This document shows, piece after piece, positions 18,946-26,860 of a DNA stretch of 30,955 bases. The notes beneath the pieces are model-generated. The model saw only the letters and a program-made list of their open reading frames with translations. It made no database searches and was not told where the DNA came from. Each line of letters starts with the position of its first letter. Position 1 is the stretch's first letter. Source of the DNA: JANNHP01 sp031404455 (GTDB taxonomy: Bacteria > Planctomycetota > JAJSAM01 > JAJVHW01); contig JANNHP010000202.1 in NCBI GenBank assembly GCA_031404455.1, forward strand, positions 1-30,955. The letters are read 5' to 3'. The position numbers and the translations under genes are program-made.

Positions 18946-19110
18946 TCAATGCCGATCGGCGGCGGGGCGGTCCCTCGCCGACGGCCTCGTGCGTCGCGCC
19001 CTCCCAAAGTCGTTGCGAAAGCAGTCGTCGTTCCAACGGCAGTCGTCGTCGCAACGACAGTTGTCTTCGCAAAGCCAGTTGTCGATGCGAAGGCGTTCGG
19101 GCCCTCGCAT
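18946..19110 (-). CDS. Possible 54-residue leader peptide with acidic Cys-rich repeats
   Basis: An ATG at 19110, ~55 nt after the predicted nrdJ transcription start, opens a 54-codon frame ending at 18946. Its middle reads LCEDNCRCDDDCRWNDDC, an acidic hexapeptide repeat with paired cysteines that reflects the underlying 18-bp DNA repeat. A purine stretch (GAGAGA) ~4 nt upstream is only a weak ribosome site. Cys/Asp repeats could bind metal, or the frame could be an accident of a DNA tandem repeat. It lies inside the leader of nrdJ, so translation through it could affect RNR expression. No homologue is recognised; this is a candidate only. Confidence 0.22.
   Translation of the reverse strand: MRGPERLRIDNWLCEDNCRCDDDCRWNDDCFRNDFGRARRTRPSARDRPAADRH
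19021..19092. repeat. Degenerate 18-bp tandem array in the nrdJ leader (4 units)
   Basis: Units GCAGTCGTCGTTCCAACG, GCAGTCGTCGTCGCAACG, ACAGTTGTCTTCGCAAAG and CCAGTTGTCGATGCGAAG follow head to tail, and a weaker fifth lies at 19003-19020. The first two differ at two positions. Confidence 0.75.
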
Positions 19111-19172
19111 CCGGTCTCTCGCGCCGCTTCGTTCGGGGCCGCCGGAGCGGCCCAGGGCGGAGCGGGGCGTCA

Positions 19173-19182
19173 CTATAGCTAG
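19173..19182 (-). promoter_or_regulatory. NrdR box 1, overlapping the nrdJ -10
   Basis: CTATAGCTAG has the CwA-N4-TwG core of NrdR boxes; over 16 bp (19170-19185) about 12 positions match the consensus acaCwAtATaTwGtgt. On the minus strand it overlaps TATAGT (19173-19178), a good -10, so a bound NrdR would repress nrdJ. Confidence 0.6.
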
Positions 19183-19204
19183 TGGCTCCGGTACCTTCCA
19201 GCCC

Positions 19205-19214
19205 CTACATGTAG
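19205..19214 (-). promoter_or_regulatory. NrdR box 2
   Basis: CTACATGTAG is a perfect 10-bp palindrome with the same CwA-N4-TwG core, centred 32 bp from box 1. NrdR sites characteristically occur as pairs ~31-32 bp apart (three helical turns). A further inverted repeat GTAGA-TTT-TCTAC (19211-19223) overlaps it. Confidence 0.6.
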
Positions 19215-19223
19215 ATTTTCTAC

Positions 19224-19564
19224 GGGACCGGCGAGAGGTCTCGGAACCGGGCGCGAACTCTACGCGCCGGGGGGGACAGAGGTGTCCCGCGCCGCGCGAG
19301 GAATGGCTCGCCGGCCGCTGCTCCGGGTGTCCCGTCTGCAGGAGAGGGGGGCCGCCCCGGCCTGCAGCAACTTCGTGTCCGCGATGCAACCCGTGCCTGC
19401 GCCACCCGAGAAGTCAACCAGGACCGTCCCCGAAACGGTCGCCGGGCGGCGGGACGCGAGTCGCGGGGGGCGAGGCTGGGATTGCGTCCTGAGCGCCGTC
19501 CGCGAGCGTGGAGCGTGACGAAGGTCACGAAGCGCGCGGCTCCGCCGTTGCATAATCGAGCCCG
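19224..19564. other. Intergenic region between nrdJ promoter and hemX
   Basis: No gene is supported. It holds two hairpins, GGGACA/TGTCCC (19273-19288) and a compound CTGCAGG/CCTGCAG stem (19336-19367) with an inner GGGG/CCCC. CGTGAC-GAAG-GTCACG (19514-19529) is an operator-like inverted repeat ~22 bp upstream of the hemX -10. Confidence 0.4.
19551..19556 (+). promoter_or_regulatory. hemX -10, leaderless type
   Basis: CATAAT lies 8 nt before ATG 19565, in otherwise GC-rich DNA, as expected for a transcript starting at or just before the start codon. No Shine-Dalgarno precedes this ATG, which agrees. No clear -35. Confidence 0.45.
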
Positions 19565-20380
19565 ATGGAAGCCCTGATCCGACTGCTCGCCGCCCTGACG
19601 CCCGCAGCCTGGACCGCGGCGGCGGCGGCCTACCTCGTCCTCTTCCTCCGGCAGGACGCGGGCGCCGCGCGTTGGGCGCCGAGGCTCGGATGGACGGCCG
19701 TGGCGATCCACCTCCTGGCGCTCGGAGCACCGGGCGCGCGCGGCATCTGCCCGATGCTGCTGCCCGGGAGCATGGTCTCCGGACTCGGCCTCGCGGTCGG
19801 CGCGGTGCACCTCTTCGTGGAGGGTCGCGTGAAGGACCGCGCGATCGGCTTCTTCCCGATCGCGACGGCCGCCGTCTTCGCGATCGCGGGCGCTTCGGTC
19901 GATCCCCTCCATCTCCCGAACGGACCGCTGCCGCCCGCGTCCACCGCCATCCACGTGACCGGCGCGATCCTCGGCTACGCGGGCCTCCTGCTCGCGGCGC
20001 TCTTCGGCGTGCTCTACCTCGTGCAGCAGAACGCGCTGAAGCAGCACAAGTTCGGTCTCTTCTGGGAGCGGCTCCCGTCGCTCGAACTGCTCGACTCGTT
20101 CTCGCGCCGCTCGCTCGTCGCGGGCGTCGTGTTCCTCACGATGACGATCGGCTTCGGCCACGCCGTGCGCCGGAATCTCGCGCTCGGCGAGAGCTACTGG
20201 GACGCGAAGATCGTCGCCACGAACCTCATCTGGCTCCTCGGCGCGATCGTCGTCGTGGCGCGGCTCGTGAACCGCATCCGGCCCGCCGCGTCGTCCTTCG
20301 CGTCGGTCGGGCTCTTCGTCCTCGCGCTCGCCAACCTGCTCGTCGTCGATGTCTTCTCCAAGGTGCACCGAGGCATCTGA
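19565..20380 (+). CDS. HemX/CcsA-like integral membrane protein
   Basis: A 271-residue protein with about eight hydrophobic segments, of the CcsA/CcmC/HemX cytochrome-assembly family. The C-terminal half contains the conserved pattern of this family: ILGYAGLLLAALFGVLYL, a short loop with ERLPSLELLDSFSRRS, a membrane helix ending in GFGHAVRRN, and ESYWDAKIVATNLIWLLG, where YWDAK corresponds to the WDPK segment. Full CcsA proteins carry a larger WWD haem-handling domain; this shorter form next to hemA is usually named HemX and is thought to affect GluTR level or haem handling. Its stop overlaps the hemA start (ATGA), so the two are translated together. Confidence 0.85.
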   Translation: MEALIRLLAALTPAAWTAAAAAYLVLFLRQDAGAARWAPRLGWTAVAIHLLALGAPGARGICPMLLPGSMVSGLGLAVGAVHLFVEGRVKDRAIGFFPIATAAVFAIAGASVDPLHLPNGPLPPASTAIHVTGAILGYAGLLLAALFGVLYLVQQNALKQHKFGLFWERLPSLELLDSFSRRSLVAGVVFLTMTIGFGHAVRRNLALGESYWDAKIVATNLIWLLGAIVVVARLVNRIRPAASSFASVGLFVLALANLLVVDVFSKVHRGI

Positions 20381-21627
20381 TGGACCTCCTCGTCGCCGGA
20401 CTGTCGCACCACACCGCGCCGCTCAGCGTGCGCGAACGGCTCTCGCTCGCGCCCGAGGAGCTGCCGCGCGCGCTCGGCCGCCTCGTCCACGACGCAGGCT
20501 TCGCCGAGGGGCTCATCCTCTCGACGTGCAACCGCACCGAGGTCTACGTGCGTCCGCAGGGCGGCGACCCGCTCGCCGCGGCGCATTCCTTCTTCGAGGG
20601 ACTGCGCCCAGGCGCCTGGCCCGAACTGCGCGAGCACGTGTTCGTCCACGTCGGCGAGGCCGCCGTCGCGCATCTCTTCCGCGTGGCGGCGGGGCTCGAG
20701 TCGCTCGTGCTCGGCGAGCCCGAGATCGTGCGGCAGATGAGCGAAGCGTACGGCCTCGCCTGCTCCGCGGGGACGGCCGGTCCGGTCATCCATCGCGCCG
20801 TTCCGCGCGCGCTCCAGGTCGGCAAACGCGTCCGCACCGAGACGGGCCTCGCGCGCGGCATCGCGAGCGTCGCCGGCGCGTCGGTCGGACTCGCCGACCG
20901 CGTCTTCCGCGACCTCTCGACGTGCTCGATCGCCACGATCGGCGCGGGCGACACGATCGAGACCGCGCTGAGGGTCCTGCGTCCGAAGGCGATGGGACGC
21001 CTCGTCGTGACGAACCGTTCGCCCGCGCGCGCCGAGCGCCTCGCGGCGCAGTTCGGCGGCGTCGCGGCCCCGCTCGCCGACGCCGCGCGCGTCGCGTCGG
21101 AGTCCGACATCGTCATCGCGGCGACGTCGGCGTCGGAGCCGATCCTCGTCGCCTCGGAACTCGGCCCGCTCGTCGCCCGCCGCGGCGCGCGTCCGCTCCT
21201 CGTCCTCGACCTCGGCGTGCCGCGCGACGTGGACCCGAAGGTCGGCGACCTGCCGGGCGTGTACCTGCACTCGATCGACGATCTGAACGTCATCGCCGAG
21301 CGCGGACGCGCCGAGCGCGCCGCCGAGATCCCGAAGGCCGAGGCGATCGTGGCCCTCGCCCTCAACGACTTCAAGCGCCGCCGCCGCGAGATCGACTCGG
21401 AGCCCGCGATCAAGGCGCTCCTCGACGGCATGCTCGACGTCCGCCAGTCCGCGCTGACCGGCGAGAAGGGCATGACCGAGTCGGAGCGCGCCGCCGCGGA
21501 GCGCGTCACGGGGAAGCTCGTCGACAAACTCCTGCGCCGCCTCGCGCCGCGCATGAAGGACGGCACCGTACAGCCCCGCGACATCCTCGACGCCTTCGGG
21601 ATCGACGCGCCGGACGACAAGCCGTGA
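20380..21627 (+). CDS. hemA: Glutamyl-tRNA reductase
   Basis: 415 residues. It reduces glutamyl-tRNA(Glu) to glutamate-1-semialdehyde with NADPH, the first committed step of C5 tetrapyrrole synthesis. The catalytic domain begins MDLLVAGLSHHTAPLSVRER, with the nucleophilic Cys 50 in LSTCNRTEVY, then AAGLESLVLGEPEIVRQMSEAY. The NADPH domain shows IATIGAGDTIETAL, VVTNRSPARAERLA and LVLDLGVPRDVDP; the C-terminal dimerisation helix carries LLRRLAPR. The ATG overlaps the hemX stop by one base and is the only start that gives the family N-terminus. The stop overlaps the hemC GTG. All key residues are intact. Confidence 0.97.
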   Translation: MDLLVAGLSHHTAPLSVRERLSLAPEELPRALGRLVHDAGFAEGLILSTCNRTEVYVRPQGGDPLAAAHSFFEGLRPGAWPELREHVFVHVGEAAVAHLFRVAAGLESLVLGEPEIVRQMSEAYGLACSAGTAGPVIHRAVPRALQVGKRVRTETGLARGIASVAGASVGLADRVFRDLSTCSIATIGAGDTIETALRVLRPKAMGRLVVTNRSPARAERLAAQFGGVAAPLADAARVASESDIVIAATSASEPILVASELGPLVARRGARPLLVLDLGVPRDVDPKVGDLPGVYLHSIDDLNVIAERGRAERAAEIPKAEAIVALALNDFKRRRREIDSEPAIKALLDGMLDVRQSALTGEKGMTESERAAAERVTGKLVDKLLRRLAPRMKDGTVQPRDILDAFGIDAPDDKP

Positions 21628-22535
21628 CCAAGCTCCGCATCGGCAGCCGCGGGAGCGCCCTCGCTCTCGTGCAGTCGCGCTGGACGGCCGCGCAACTCGC
21701 GCGGATCACGGGCGAGGAGCCGGAGATCGTCATCGTGAAGACGTCCGGCGACCGCTTCCAGGCGCAGGCGCTCGCATCGTTCGGCGGTGCCGGCGCCTTC
21801 ACGATGGAGATCGACGCGGAGCAGCGCGCGGGTCGGTTCGAGATCAGCGTGCACAGCCTGAAGGACCTGCCGACGAAGGGCCGCGAGGGGCTCGTGCTCG
21901 CCGCGATCCCCGAGCGCGCGCCCGTCGAGGACTGCCTCGTGTCGCAGCACAACGAGAAGCTCGACGCCCTGCCGCGCGGCGCCGCGGTCGCGAGCGGCAG
22001 CGCGCGGCGGACGGCGCAACTCCTGCGTCTGCGTCCCGACCTCACGCTGACGGGCCTCCGCGGCAACGTGGACACGCGCATCCGCAAGGTCCGCGAGGGC
22101 GCGGCCGCGGCGACGTTCCTCGCCCGCGCGGGGCTCACACGCCTCTCGCTGACGCACGAGATCGCCGAGGTCCTCGACGTCGAACGCATGGTCCCGGCGG
22201 CGGGGCAGGGCGCCCTCGCGCTCGTCGCAAGCGAGTCGTCGCCTGCGGCGATCGAGGCACTGCGCTCGCTCGATCACGCCGCGACGCGCGCCGAGGTCCT
22301 CGCCGAACGCGAGGTGCTCGCGGCGCTCGGCGGCGGATGCCACCTGCCGCTCGGCGTGCTCGGGCGCGTGAACGGTGCGCGCATGACGCTCGTGGCCCGC
22401 GTCGTCTCCGCGGACGGCAAGCGCATGGTCGAGGACCGCGACGAGGGTGCCGTCCTCGACGCCGAGGCGATCGGACGGCGTCTCGGCGCGCGCCTCGTCG
22501 CCGCCGGAGCGCGCGAGCTGATCCCGGGCGCGTGA
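21624..22535 (+). CDS. hemC: Hydroxymethylbilane synthase (porphobilinogen deaminase)
   Basis: 303 residues. It joins four porphobilinogen units into hydroxymethylbilane. The GTG start at 21624 overlaps the hemA stop (GTGA) and yields MTKLRIGSRGSALALVQSRW, the canonical N-terminus. Visible motifs: VKTSGDR, VHSLKDLPT with the catalytic Asp, ASGSARRTAQLL, LRGNVDTRIRKV, AAGQGALAL, and GGGCHLPLG with Cys 239, which anchors the dipyrromethane cofactor. The usual GGKGLFTKEIE segment reads GGAGAFTMEIDAEQRAG here, a modest departure without loss of a known catalytic residue. Confidence 0.97.
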   Translation: MTKLRIGSRGSALALVQSRWTAAQLARITGEEPEIVIVKTSGDRFQAQALASFGGAGAFTMEIDAEQRAGRFEISVHSLKDLPTKGREGLVLAAIPERAPVEDCLVSQHNEKLDALPRGAAVASGSARRTAQLLRLRPDLTLTGLRGNVDTRIRKVREGAAAATFLARAGLTRLSLTHEIAEVLDVERMVPAAGQGALALVASESSPAAIEALRSLDHAATRAEVLAEREVLAALGGGCHLPLGVLGRVNGARMTLVARVVSADGKRMVEDRDEGAVLDAEAIGRRLGARLVAAGARELIPGA

Positions 22536-22536
22536 G

Positions 22537-23238
22537 ATGAGCGACCGCGTCGCCATCGTGAAGAGCGCCGGCCGCGCCGATGCCTTCGCGCAGGCCGTGC
22601 GCGAACTGGCGCTCACTCCGGTGCTCGTGTCGCCGTTCCGCGTCGAGGAGCACGAGGACGCGCACCTGGGACTCGTCTCCGCGCTGACGGGCCCCGTCGC
22701 GTGGTTCGCGGTCACGTCTCCGCACGCCGCGGTCGACGTGCTCGAGATGTTCTGCATGGAGCACTTCCAAGTCGCGGCGGTCGGACAGGGCACGGCGTCG
22801 GCGCTGCAGGCGCTCGGCTACGAGGTCCATCTCGTCGGCGACGGCGGCGCGGAGTCGCTCGGACGGAAGATCGTCGCGGCGGGTCTCGCGCCGGGGCAGG
22901 TCGTGGTTCACGCGTGCGGCGAGGACGCGCGCTCCGAACTGCGCCGCGTGATCGAGGCCGCGGGCGGCGTGTACCGTCCCGTCGTCGTCTACGAGATGGT
23001 GCCCGACCCTGTCGGCGAACGCGCGGCCCTCGGCGAGTTCGCTGCCGTCGTCGTCGGCAGCCCGAACCTCGCGCGACGCGCGATGGACCTCTTCCCCGCC
23101 CGCCCGCCCGCCGTCGCCATCGGCCGCACGACCGCCGCCGCGATGCGCGACCTCGGCTGGCCGTCCGCCGCCGTCGCGGCGACGCCGACGCCCGACGACG
23201 TCGCCGCCGCGCTGAAGCGGGCGCTGGGACGGAAGTAG
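22537..23238 (+). CDS. hemD: Uroporphyrinogen-III synthase
   Basis: 233 residues. It cyclises hydroxymethylbilane with inversion of ring D, giving uroporphyrinogen III, the branch point to haem, sirohaem and cobalamin. The family is poorly conserved in sequence, but the two-lobe HemD pattern is present: AWFAVTSPHAAVDVLEMF, VAAVGQGTASALQALGYEVH, VHACGEDARSELRRVI, VYRPVVVYEMVP, and AVVVGSPNLARRAMDLF ... PAVAIGRTTAAAMRDLGW. It follows hemC by one base (TGA-G-ATG) and closes the hemXACD operon. Position and pattern together make the assignment firm. Confidence 0.93.
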   Translation: MSDRVAIVKSAGRADAFAQAVRELALTPVLVSPFRVEEHEDAHLGLVSALTGPVAWFAVTSPHAAVDVLEMFCMEHFQVAAVGQGTASALQALGYEVHLVGDGGAESLGRKIVAAGLAPGQVVVHACGEDARSELRRVIEAAGGVYRPVVVYEMVPDPVGERAALGEFAAVVVGSPNLARRAMDLFPARPPAVAIGRTTAAAMRDLGWPSAAVAATPTPDDVAAALKRALGRK

Positions 23239-23300
23239 CCCGCCGCCTCACGTCGAGCGTCCCGAGGCCCGATGTAGAGCGTAGGTCCCGAGGGGCTCCG

Positions 23301-25649
23301 ATGGCCGTCCGCTCGTTCGTGCCGCGTCTCGTCCGCTGGGCTTGGGTCGCGACGCTTGTCGCGATGGGCGCCTCGTCTCTGAGTGGGGACGAGCCCCCGC
23401 CCTACTTCTCGACTCCGATCGATTTCCCCATTCAGTACGTCGGATCCGGCGCCGATGGAACCGTCTACGCCGCCGGTCACACCGAGCAGCCGAACCTGCC
23501 GGGCACGGCCGATCCGCCCCCGGACGACGACCGCACCCACTTCTACTTCGTGTCCGCGATGACGCCGGATGGACGACCACGCTGGGTCGCATACATCCAG
23601 CACCTCGGCAGCATCGACGGATGGTCGCGTCTCTGCGGTATGTCGGTGGCGCGGGATGGCTCCGTCTGGCTCGCCGGGACGGCCAGCGCTACGGTTCGAG
23701 TCAACGCTGTCGATGGCGCGCATGGTGTCGGCGGAGGCATCGACGCGTGGGTGGCCCGGTTCAGCCCTGAAGGGAAGCTCGTTCTTGCGACGAAGGTCGG
23801 AGGTTCGAACCTCGACATGGCCAACGGAATCGCCACGACATCGAGCGGCGACGCCATTCTCGCGGGCATCACCATGTCCCATGACTTCCCGACCGTGCAG
23901 GCGCTCCAACCGACGTTCGGTGGCGGCGAAGCCGACGGCTTCGTCGCTCGAATCCGTGCCGACGGATCGGGATTCGCCTACGCGAGCTACCTCGGGGGCC
24001 AGTCGTACGAGGAGGTGACTGCACTGGCCGTGGACGCGAATGACGAAGCCGTTGTGGCCAGCCGGACCCGGTTGAACGGCGAGTACTTTTTCGACTACGC
24101 CACCAGGCCGCTTCCGCTCACGGCCCTTGAGGTCACACGGATCGGGATCGACGGGACACGGAAGTTCACCGCTGCGATTCCACACTCGGACGTCGGCGGA
24201 GCGTTTGCGCTGGCTTCGGCTCCGGATGGATCGATTGTCCTCGGCGGCACGACCAGGACGGGGTCCGAGACGGGCCCGTTCGTGCTGCGTCTGAGCGCCG
24301 ACGGCGCCACGGTCGAGGGGATGTGGTCGGAACGTTCGTCGCTGCGAGTCGTCTGCCTCGCCGTCGCACCCTCCGGCCGAGTTCTCGTCACAACGTCGAA
24401 CTTCTACACGGACCTGATCGACCAGGCGGTCACGGACCTGACGTCCGACCTCAGGCACGCGACTCGTCTCGAGGCCTTCGGGGGGGCCGTCCGTGCTCTG
24501 GCGTTCGCTCCCGACGGCGCCTTGTTGCTGGCAGGGGACGGCTACGGCGTCCCGTTCAACCCCCTCGACCGGACGTACACGTACTGCAGTCGCTTCGTCG
24601 CACGAGTTCCCGGAGAAGGCGCGGCGCCACCGGCGCACGTCCGAGTGAGGAGGAGCACGACGGACAGCGTGGATCTGACGTGGACGGACGCCGTCGGTGC
24701 TGTCGCGTACGAGATCGAGCGATTCGACGATCAGTCGAGTGACTGTTGGTCGGGATATCATCAGCTCTCGGTCGTCGCGACGCTCCCGTCCGACGTGCGC
24801 GAGCTTCACGTGGCCGGATTGAGTCCCGGATCGCGGTACGTGTTGCGCGTCGTGTCTCTGCACGAGTCGGGCGTGCGGCTGGCAACGCCGAAGATCGCGG
24901 CGTACACGCAGCCCGTCGCGGTAGCGAGTGTCGGTGCGACGCTCAACGACGACTCGACGATCAGTGTCACGTGGCATGACGCGACGAACGGAAATGCGAC
25001 CGAATACCGGGTGGAGAGACGGATTGGAGACGATCGATTTCGATCATTCGGAGGATCGCGCATCACCTGGGAGAGTCGGTACCGGTTCACGGACATCGTG
25101 GCGGCGTCGCCGGGAGTGCCCATCTGCTATCGAGTCCGCGCAACGCTAAAGGGCCGATTCTCACCGTGGATCGAGTCGAGGCCAGTGCGGCTTCCTCAGT
25201 CGCTCGTGGTCGAGCAAGTTCAGGGATCCGTTCGGACGCATCGTTGGCGCGCGTCGGCCGACCTCCTTGGGACGTTCGCATCCCCGCACGGAGTGGCGCC
25301 GGTGAGATTCGATCCCACGGGTCACGACCTCACAGTGATGGCCGGAGACGCAGCGCTTCCTTTCTACTGCCGCATCCCGTCCGGAGATTCGGCTTGGTTG
25401 GCGACAAGCGACGGATTCCGCTGGCGCGGGAACACAGGCCATGGATTGGGGGACTACACGAGAGTGGATCTCAGAATCGATCCGAGGCGCGGTACGATCC
25501 GCCTCAGTTACTCGCTCGAAGCGGTGAACTACTTCCGCCCGCTGCGGACGTCGATGTCTCTTCACGTCGGCTACGCGGGGTTCTTCGGAGGCGAGGTTCG
25601 CGAGTGGCAAACTGGCCCCGGCGACCAGCCTTCTCTCGATCTGCGCTGA
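23301..25649 (+). CDS. Secreted beta-propeller (SBBP-like) protein with two fibronectin type III domains
   Basis: 782 residues. An N-terminal signal peptide (VRWAWVATLVAMGASSLSG) precedes a propeller of SBBP-type blades (VARFSPEGKLVLATKVGGSN, DMANGIATTSSGDAILAGIT, VARIRADGSGFAYASYLGGQ, YEEVTALAVDANDEAVVAS). Two fibronectin-III domains follow (about 443-535 and 538-630) with their YEIERF and YRVERR strands, then a C-terminal region of ~150 residues that I do not recognise. Such proteins are usually cell-surface or extracellular; no enzymatic motif is seen. Third codon positions look less GC-saturated than in the hem genes, hinting at a different history. It begins 62 bp after hemD and ends 9 bp before a convergent gene. 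Confidence 0.85.
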   Translation: MAVRSFVPRLVRWAWVATLVAMGASSLSGDEPPPYFSTPIDFPIQYVGSGADGTVYAAGHTEQPNLPGTADPPPDDDRTHFYFVSAMTPDGRPRWVAYIQHLGSIDGWSRLCGMSVARDGSVWLAGTASATVRVNAVDGAHGVGGGIDAWVARFSPEGKLVLATKVGGSNLDMANGIATTSSGDAILAGITMSHDFPTVQALQPTFGGGEADGFVARIRADGSGFAYASYLGGQSYEEVTALAVDANDEAVVASRTRLNGEYFFDYATRPLPLTALEVTRIGIDGTRKFTAAIPHSDVGGAFALASAPDGSIVLGGTTRTGSETGPFVLRLSADGATVEGMWSERSSLRVVCLAVAPSGRVLVTTSNFYTDLIDQAVTDLTSDLRHATRLEAFGGAVRALAFAPDGALLLAGDGYGVPFNPLDRTYTYCSRFVARVPGEGAAPPAHVRVRRSTTDSVDLTWTDAVGAVAYEIERFDDQSSDCWSGYHQLSVVATLPSDVRELHVAGLSPGSRYVLRVVSLHESGVRLATPKIAAYTQPVAVASVGATLNDDSTISVTWHDATNGNATEYRVERRIGDDRFRSFGGSRITWESRYRFTDIVAASPGVPICYRVRATLKGRFSPWIESRPVRLPQSLVVEQVQGSVRTHRWRASADLLGTFASPHGVAPVRFDPTGHDLTVMAGDAALPFYCRIPSGDSAWLATSDGFRWRGNTGHGLGDYTRVDLRIDPRRGTIRLSYSLEAVNYFRPLRTSMSLHVGYAGFFGGEVREWQTGPGDQPSLDLR

Positions 25650-25658
25650 GCGCGACTT

Positions 25659-26003
25659 TCACCCCGCCCCGACGAACGCCCGGAACGCGCGCGCTTCCTC
25701 CGCCGGGAAGTCGAACGTCGGCGGGACGGACGCTGCGTAGCGGCGGAAGGACTCCGTGAACGCGGCGGGGTCGGCTTCGCAGCGCGCGCGGAGGTCGGCG
25801 TCGCCGGCGAGGAGGCGTTCGAGACGGAGCTTTCGCACGACGAGCGACGCGACGCGGAGGCCGTCGGCGCCGATCGCCGAGAGACGCGCGCGCTCGTCGG
25901 CGTCGAGACGCGCGCCAGCTGCGGCGACGAGTTCCGCGAGGCGTTCGGCCGGGCGCTCGTCGTGGAGCGCGAGGACGAGAATGCGTTCGAACTCGATCAG
26001 CAC
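25659..26003 (-). CDS. Small partner protein of the MNIO enzyme
   Basis: A 114-residue, mostly helical protein starting at GTG 26003, seven bases inside the end of the MNIO gene, so it is translationally coupled. The C-terminal half (SLVVRKLRLERLLAGDADLR, CEADPAAFTESFRRYAASVP, FPAEEARAFRAF) looks like a compact helical adaptor. MNIO (DUF692) enzymes are commonly encoded with a second small protein, for example the DUF2063/HvfC type, that helps recognise the substrate peptide. Position and size suggest this role, but I cannot place the sequence in that family by eye. Longer upstream extensions read as arginine-rich shadow of the MNIO gene. Confidence 0.65.
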   Translation of the reverse strand: MLIEFERILVLALHDERPAERLAELVAAAGARLDADERARLSAIGADGLRVASLVVRKLRLERLLAGDADLRARCEADPAAFTESFRRYAASVPPTFDFPAEEARAFRAFVGAG

Positions 26004-26860
26004 AGCGCGGCTCTCAGATGCCGGACCTCGGACTCGAACGCCGCGATGTTCGAATCGTCGATCGTGGCCTCGTTGCGTTCCAGCACCACGCCGCGGAGGT
26101 TCGCGCAGCGGGGGAGCACGGAGTCGAGCGCGCGCCACACCTCCGCGGGAACGTCGCCGTCGTGCGAGTCGAGACGGAAGACGCGACGCGACGCGAGCCA
26201 CGCGGGGTTCGACTCGCTGCCGCCGGACACGTGGATCTCCATCACGCGCGAGAGGTCGAGCGCCGCGAGCCAGTCGTCGAGCTGGAGGCCGAAGTTGCGG
26301 CAGTTCGTGTAGGCGTTGTGCAGATCGAGGAGGAGCCCGCAGCGCGCGGCGGCGCAGACGTCGTTCAGGAACGCGGGCTCCTTCGACGGATCGCCGAGTG
26401 CCACGAGCGCGGCCTGGTTCTCGAGCGCGACGTCCGGGACGATCCGCGCGAGACTCGCGACGCGATCCGCGACGGTCCGCAGCGTCTCCTCCGTCGGCGG
26501 GAGCGGCAGTGGCAGTGCCGCGACGAGTCCGCCGGCCGTCGTGAAACCGAGATGCTCCGAGTACCAGCGGAAGCCGAACGCCGCGTGCTCACGCGTGATC
26601 GCCGAGAGGTGACGATCGGCGCGCGCGTCCTCGCCGGGCGTCCCGGGCGAGAGGTTGATCCCGTGCCCGACGACGGGTCGCCCGCTGCGCTCCACGATGT
26701 CGAGGATCGTCGCGTGCGCGGCGGACGGCTCGAGGTGCTCGTCCCAGAGCGTCTCGGGCGTGATCTCGAAGAACTCCGCGTCGTCCTCGATCACGCGCGC
26801 CATCGCCGCGAGGTGCTCGCGATGGGGGAGCAGCGTCAGGCCGAGGAGCGGTCGGGTCAC
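25997..26860 (-). CDS. DUF692 / MNIO-family multinuclear non-haem iron enzyme
   Basis: 287 residues, TIM-barrel DUF692 (MNIO) family. Members such as MbnB, TglH and the bufferin enzyme BufB use two or three iron ions to modify cysteine or other residues in ribosomally made peptides. Expected ligand positions are filled: H66 (VVGHGINLS), H103 (YSEHLGF), E147-N148 (ALENQAAL), D179 and H181-N182 (LLLDLHNAY), H210 (MEIHVSGG), D231 and H233 (RLDSHDGDVPAEVW) and E261 (VVLERNEA). GTG 26860 overlaps the preceding stop (GTGA). It is sandwiched between a Tat-signal protein with a single CPPC motif and a small partner gene, resembling precursor-MNIO-partner cassettes. Confidence 0.87.
   Translation of the reverse strand: MTRPLLGLTLLPHREHLAAMARVIEDDAEFFEITPETLWDEHLEPSAAHATILDIVERSGRPVVGHGINLSPGTPGEDARADRHLSAITREHAAFGFRWYSEHLGFTTAGGLVAALPLPLPPTEETLRTVADRVASLARIVPDVALENQAALVALGDPSKEPAFLNDVCAAARCGLLLDLHNAYTNCRNFGLQLDDWLAALDLSRVMEIHVSGGSESNPAWLASRRVFRLDSHDGDVPAEVWRALDSVLPRCANLRGVVLERNEATIDDSNIAAFESEVRHLRAALC

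Larger units (their letters stand above)
18745..19172 (-). other. Long nrdJ 5' leader
   Basis: If transcription starts near 19165, as the promoter-like TATAGT suggests, the nrdJ mRNA has ~465 nt before its GTG. Apart from the three tandem arrays and the small candidate frame listed separately, I see no conserved gene. I searched by eye for the cobalamin riboswitch core and B12 box (GCCACTG context) and found none convincing. Confidence 0.4.

Noticed and set aside
18712..19165. Cobalamin riboswitch in the nrdJ leader
   Set aside because: A B12-dependent enzyme made this worth checking, but no B12 box with the surrounding conserved core was found; GCCAC near 19185 belongs to the NrdR-like palindrome.
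16453..19182. Very long open frame on the plus strand opposite nrdJ
   Set aside because: It is antisense to the conserved RNR and intein motifs and is open because of GC-rich third positions; its translation is Arg/Val/Glu-rich without recognisable domains.
19282..19518. 78-codon plus-strand frame upstream of hemX
   Set aside because: No RBS, no recognisable motif, and it spans two strong hairpins; most likely non-coding.
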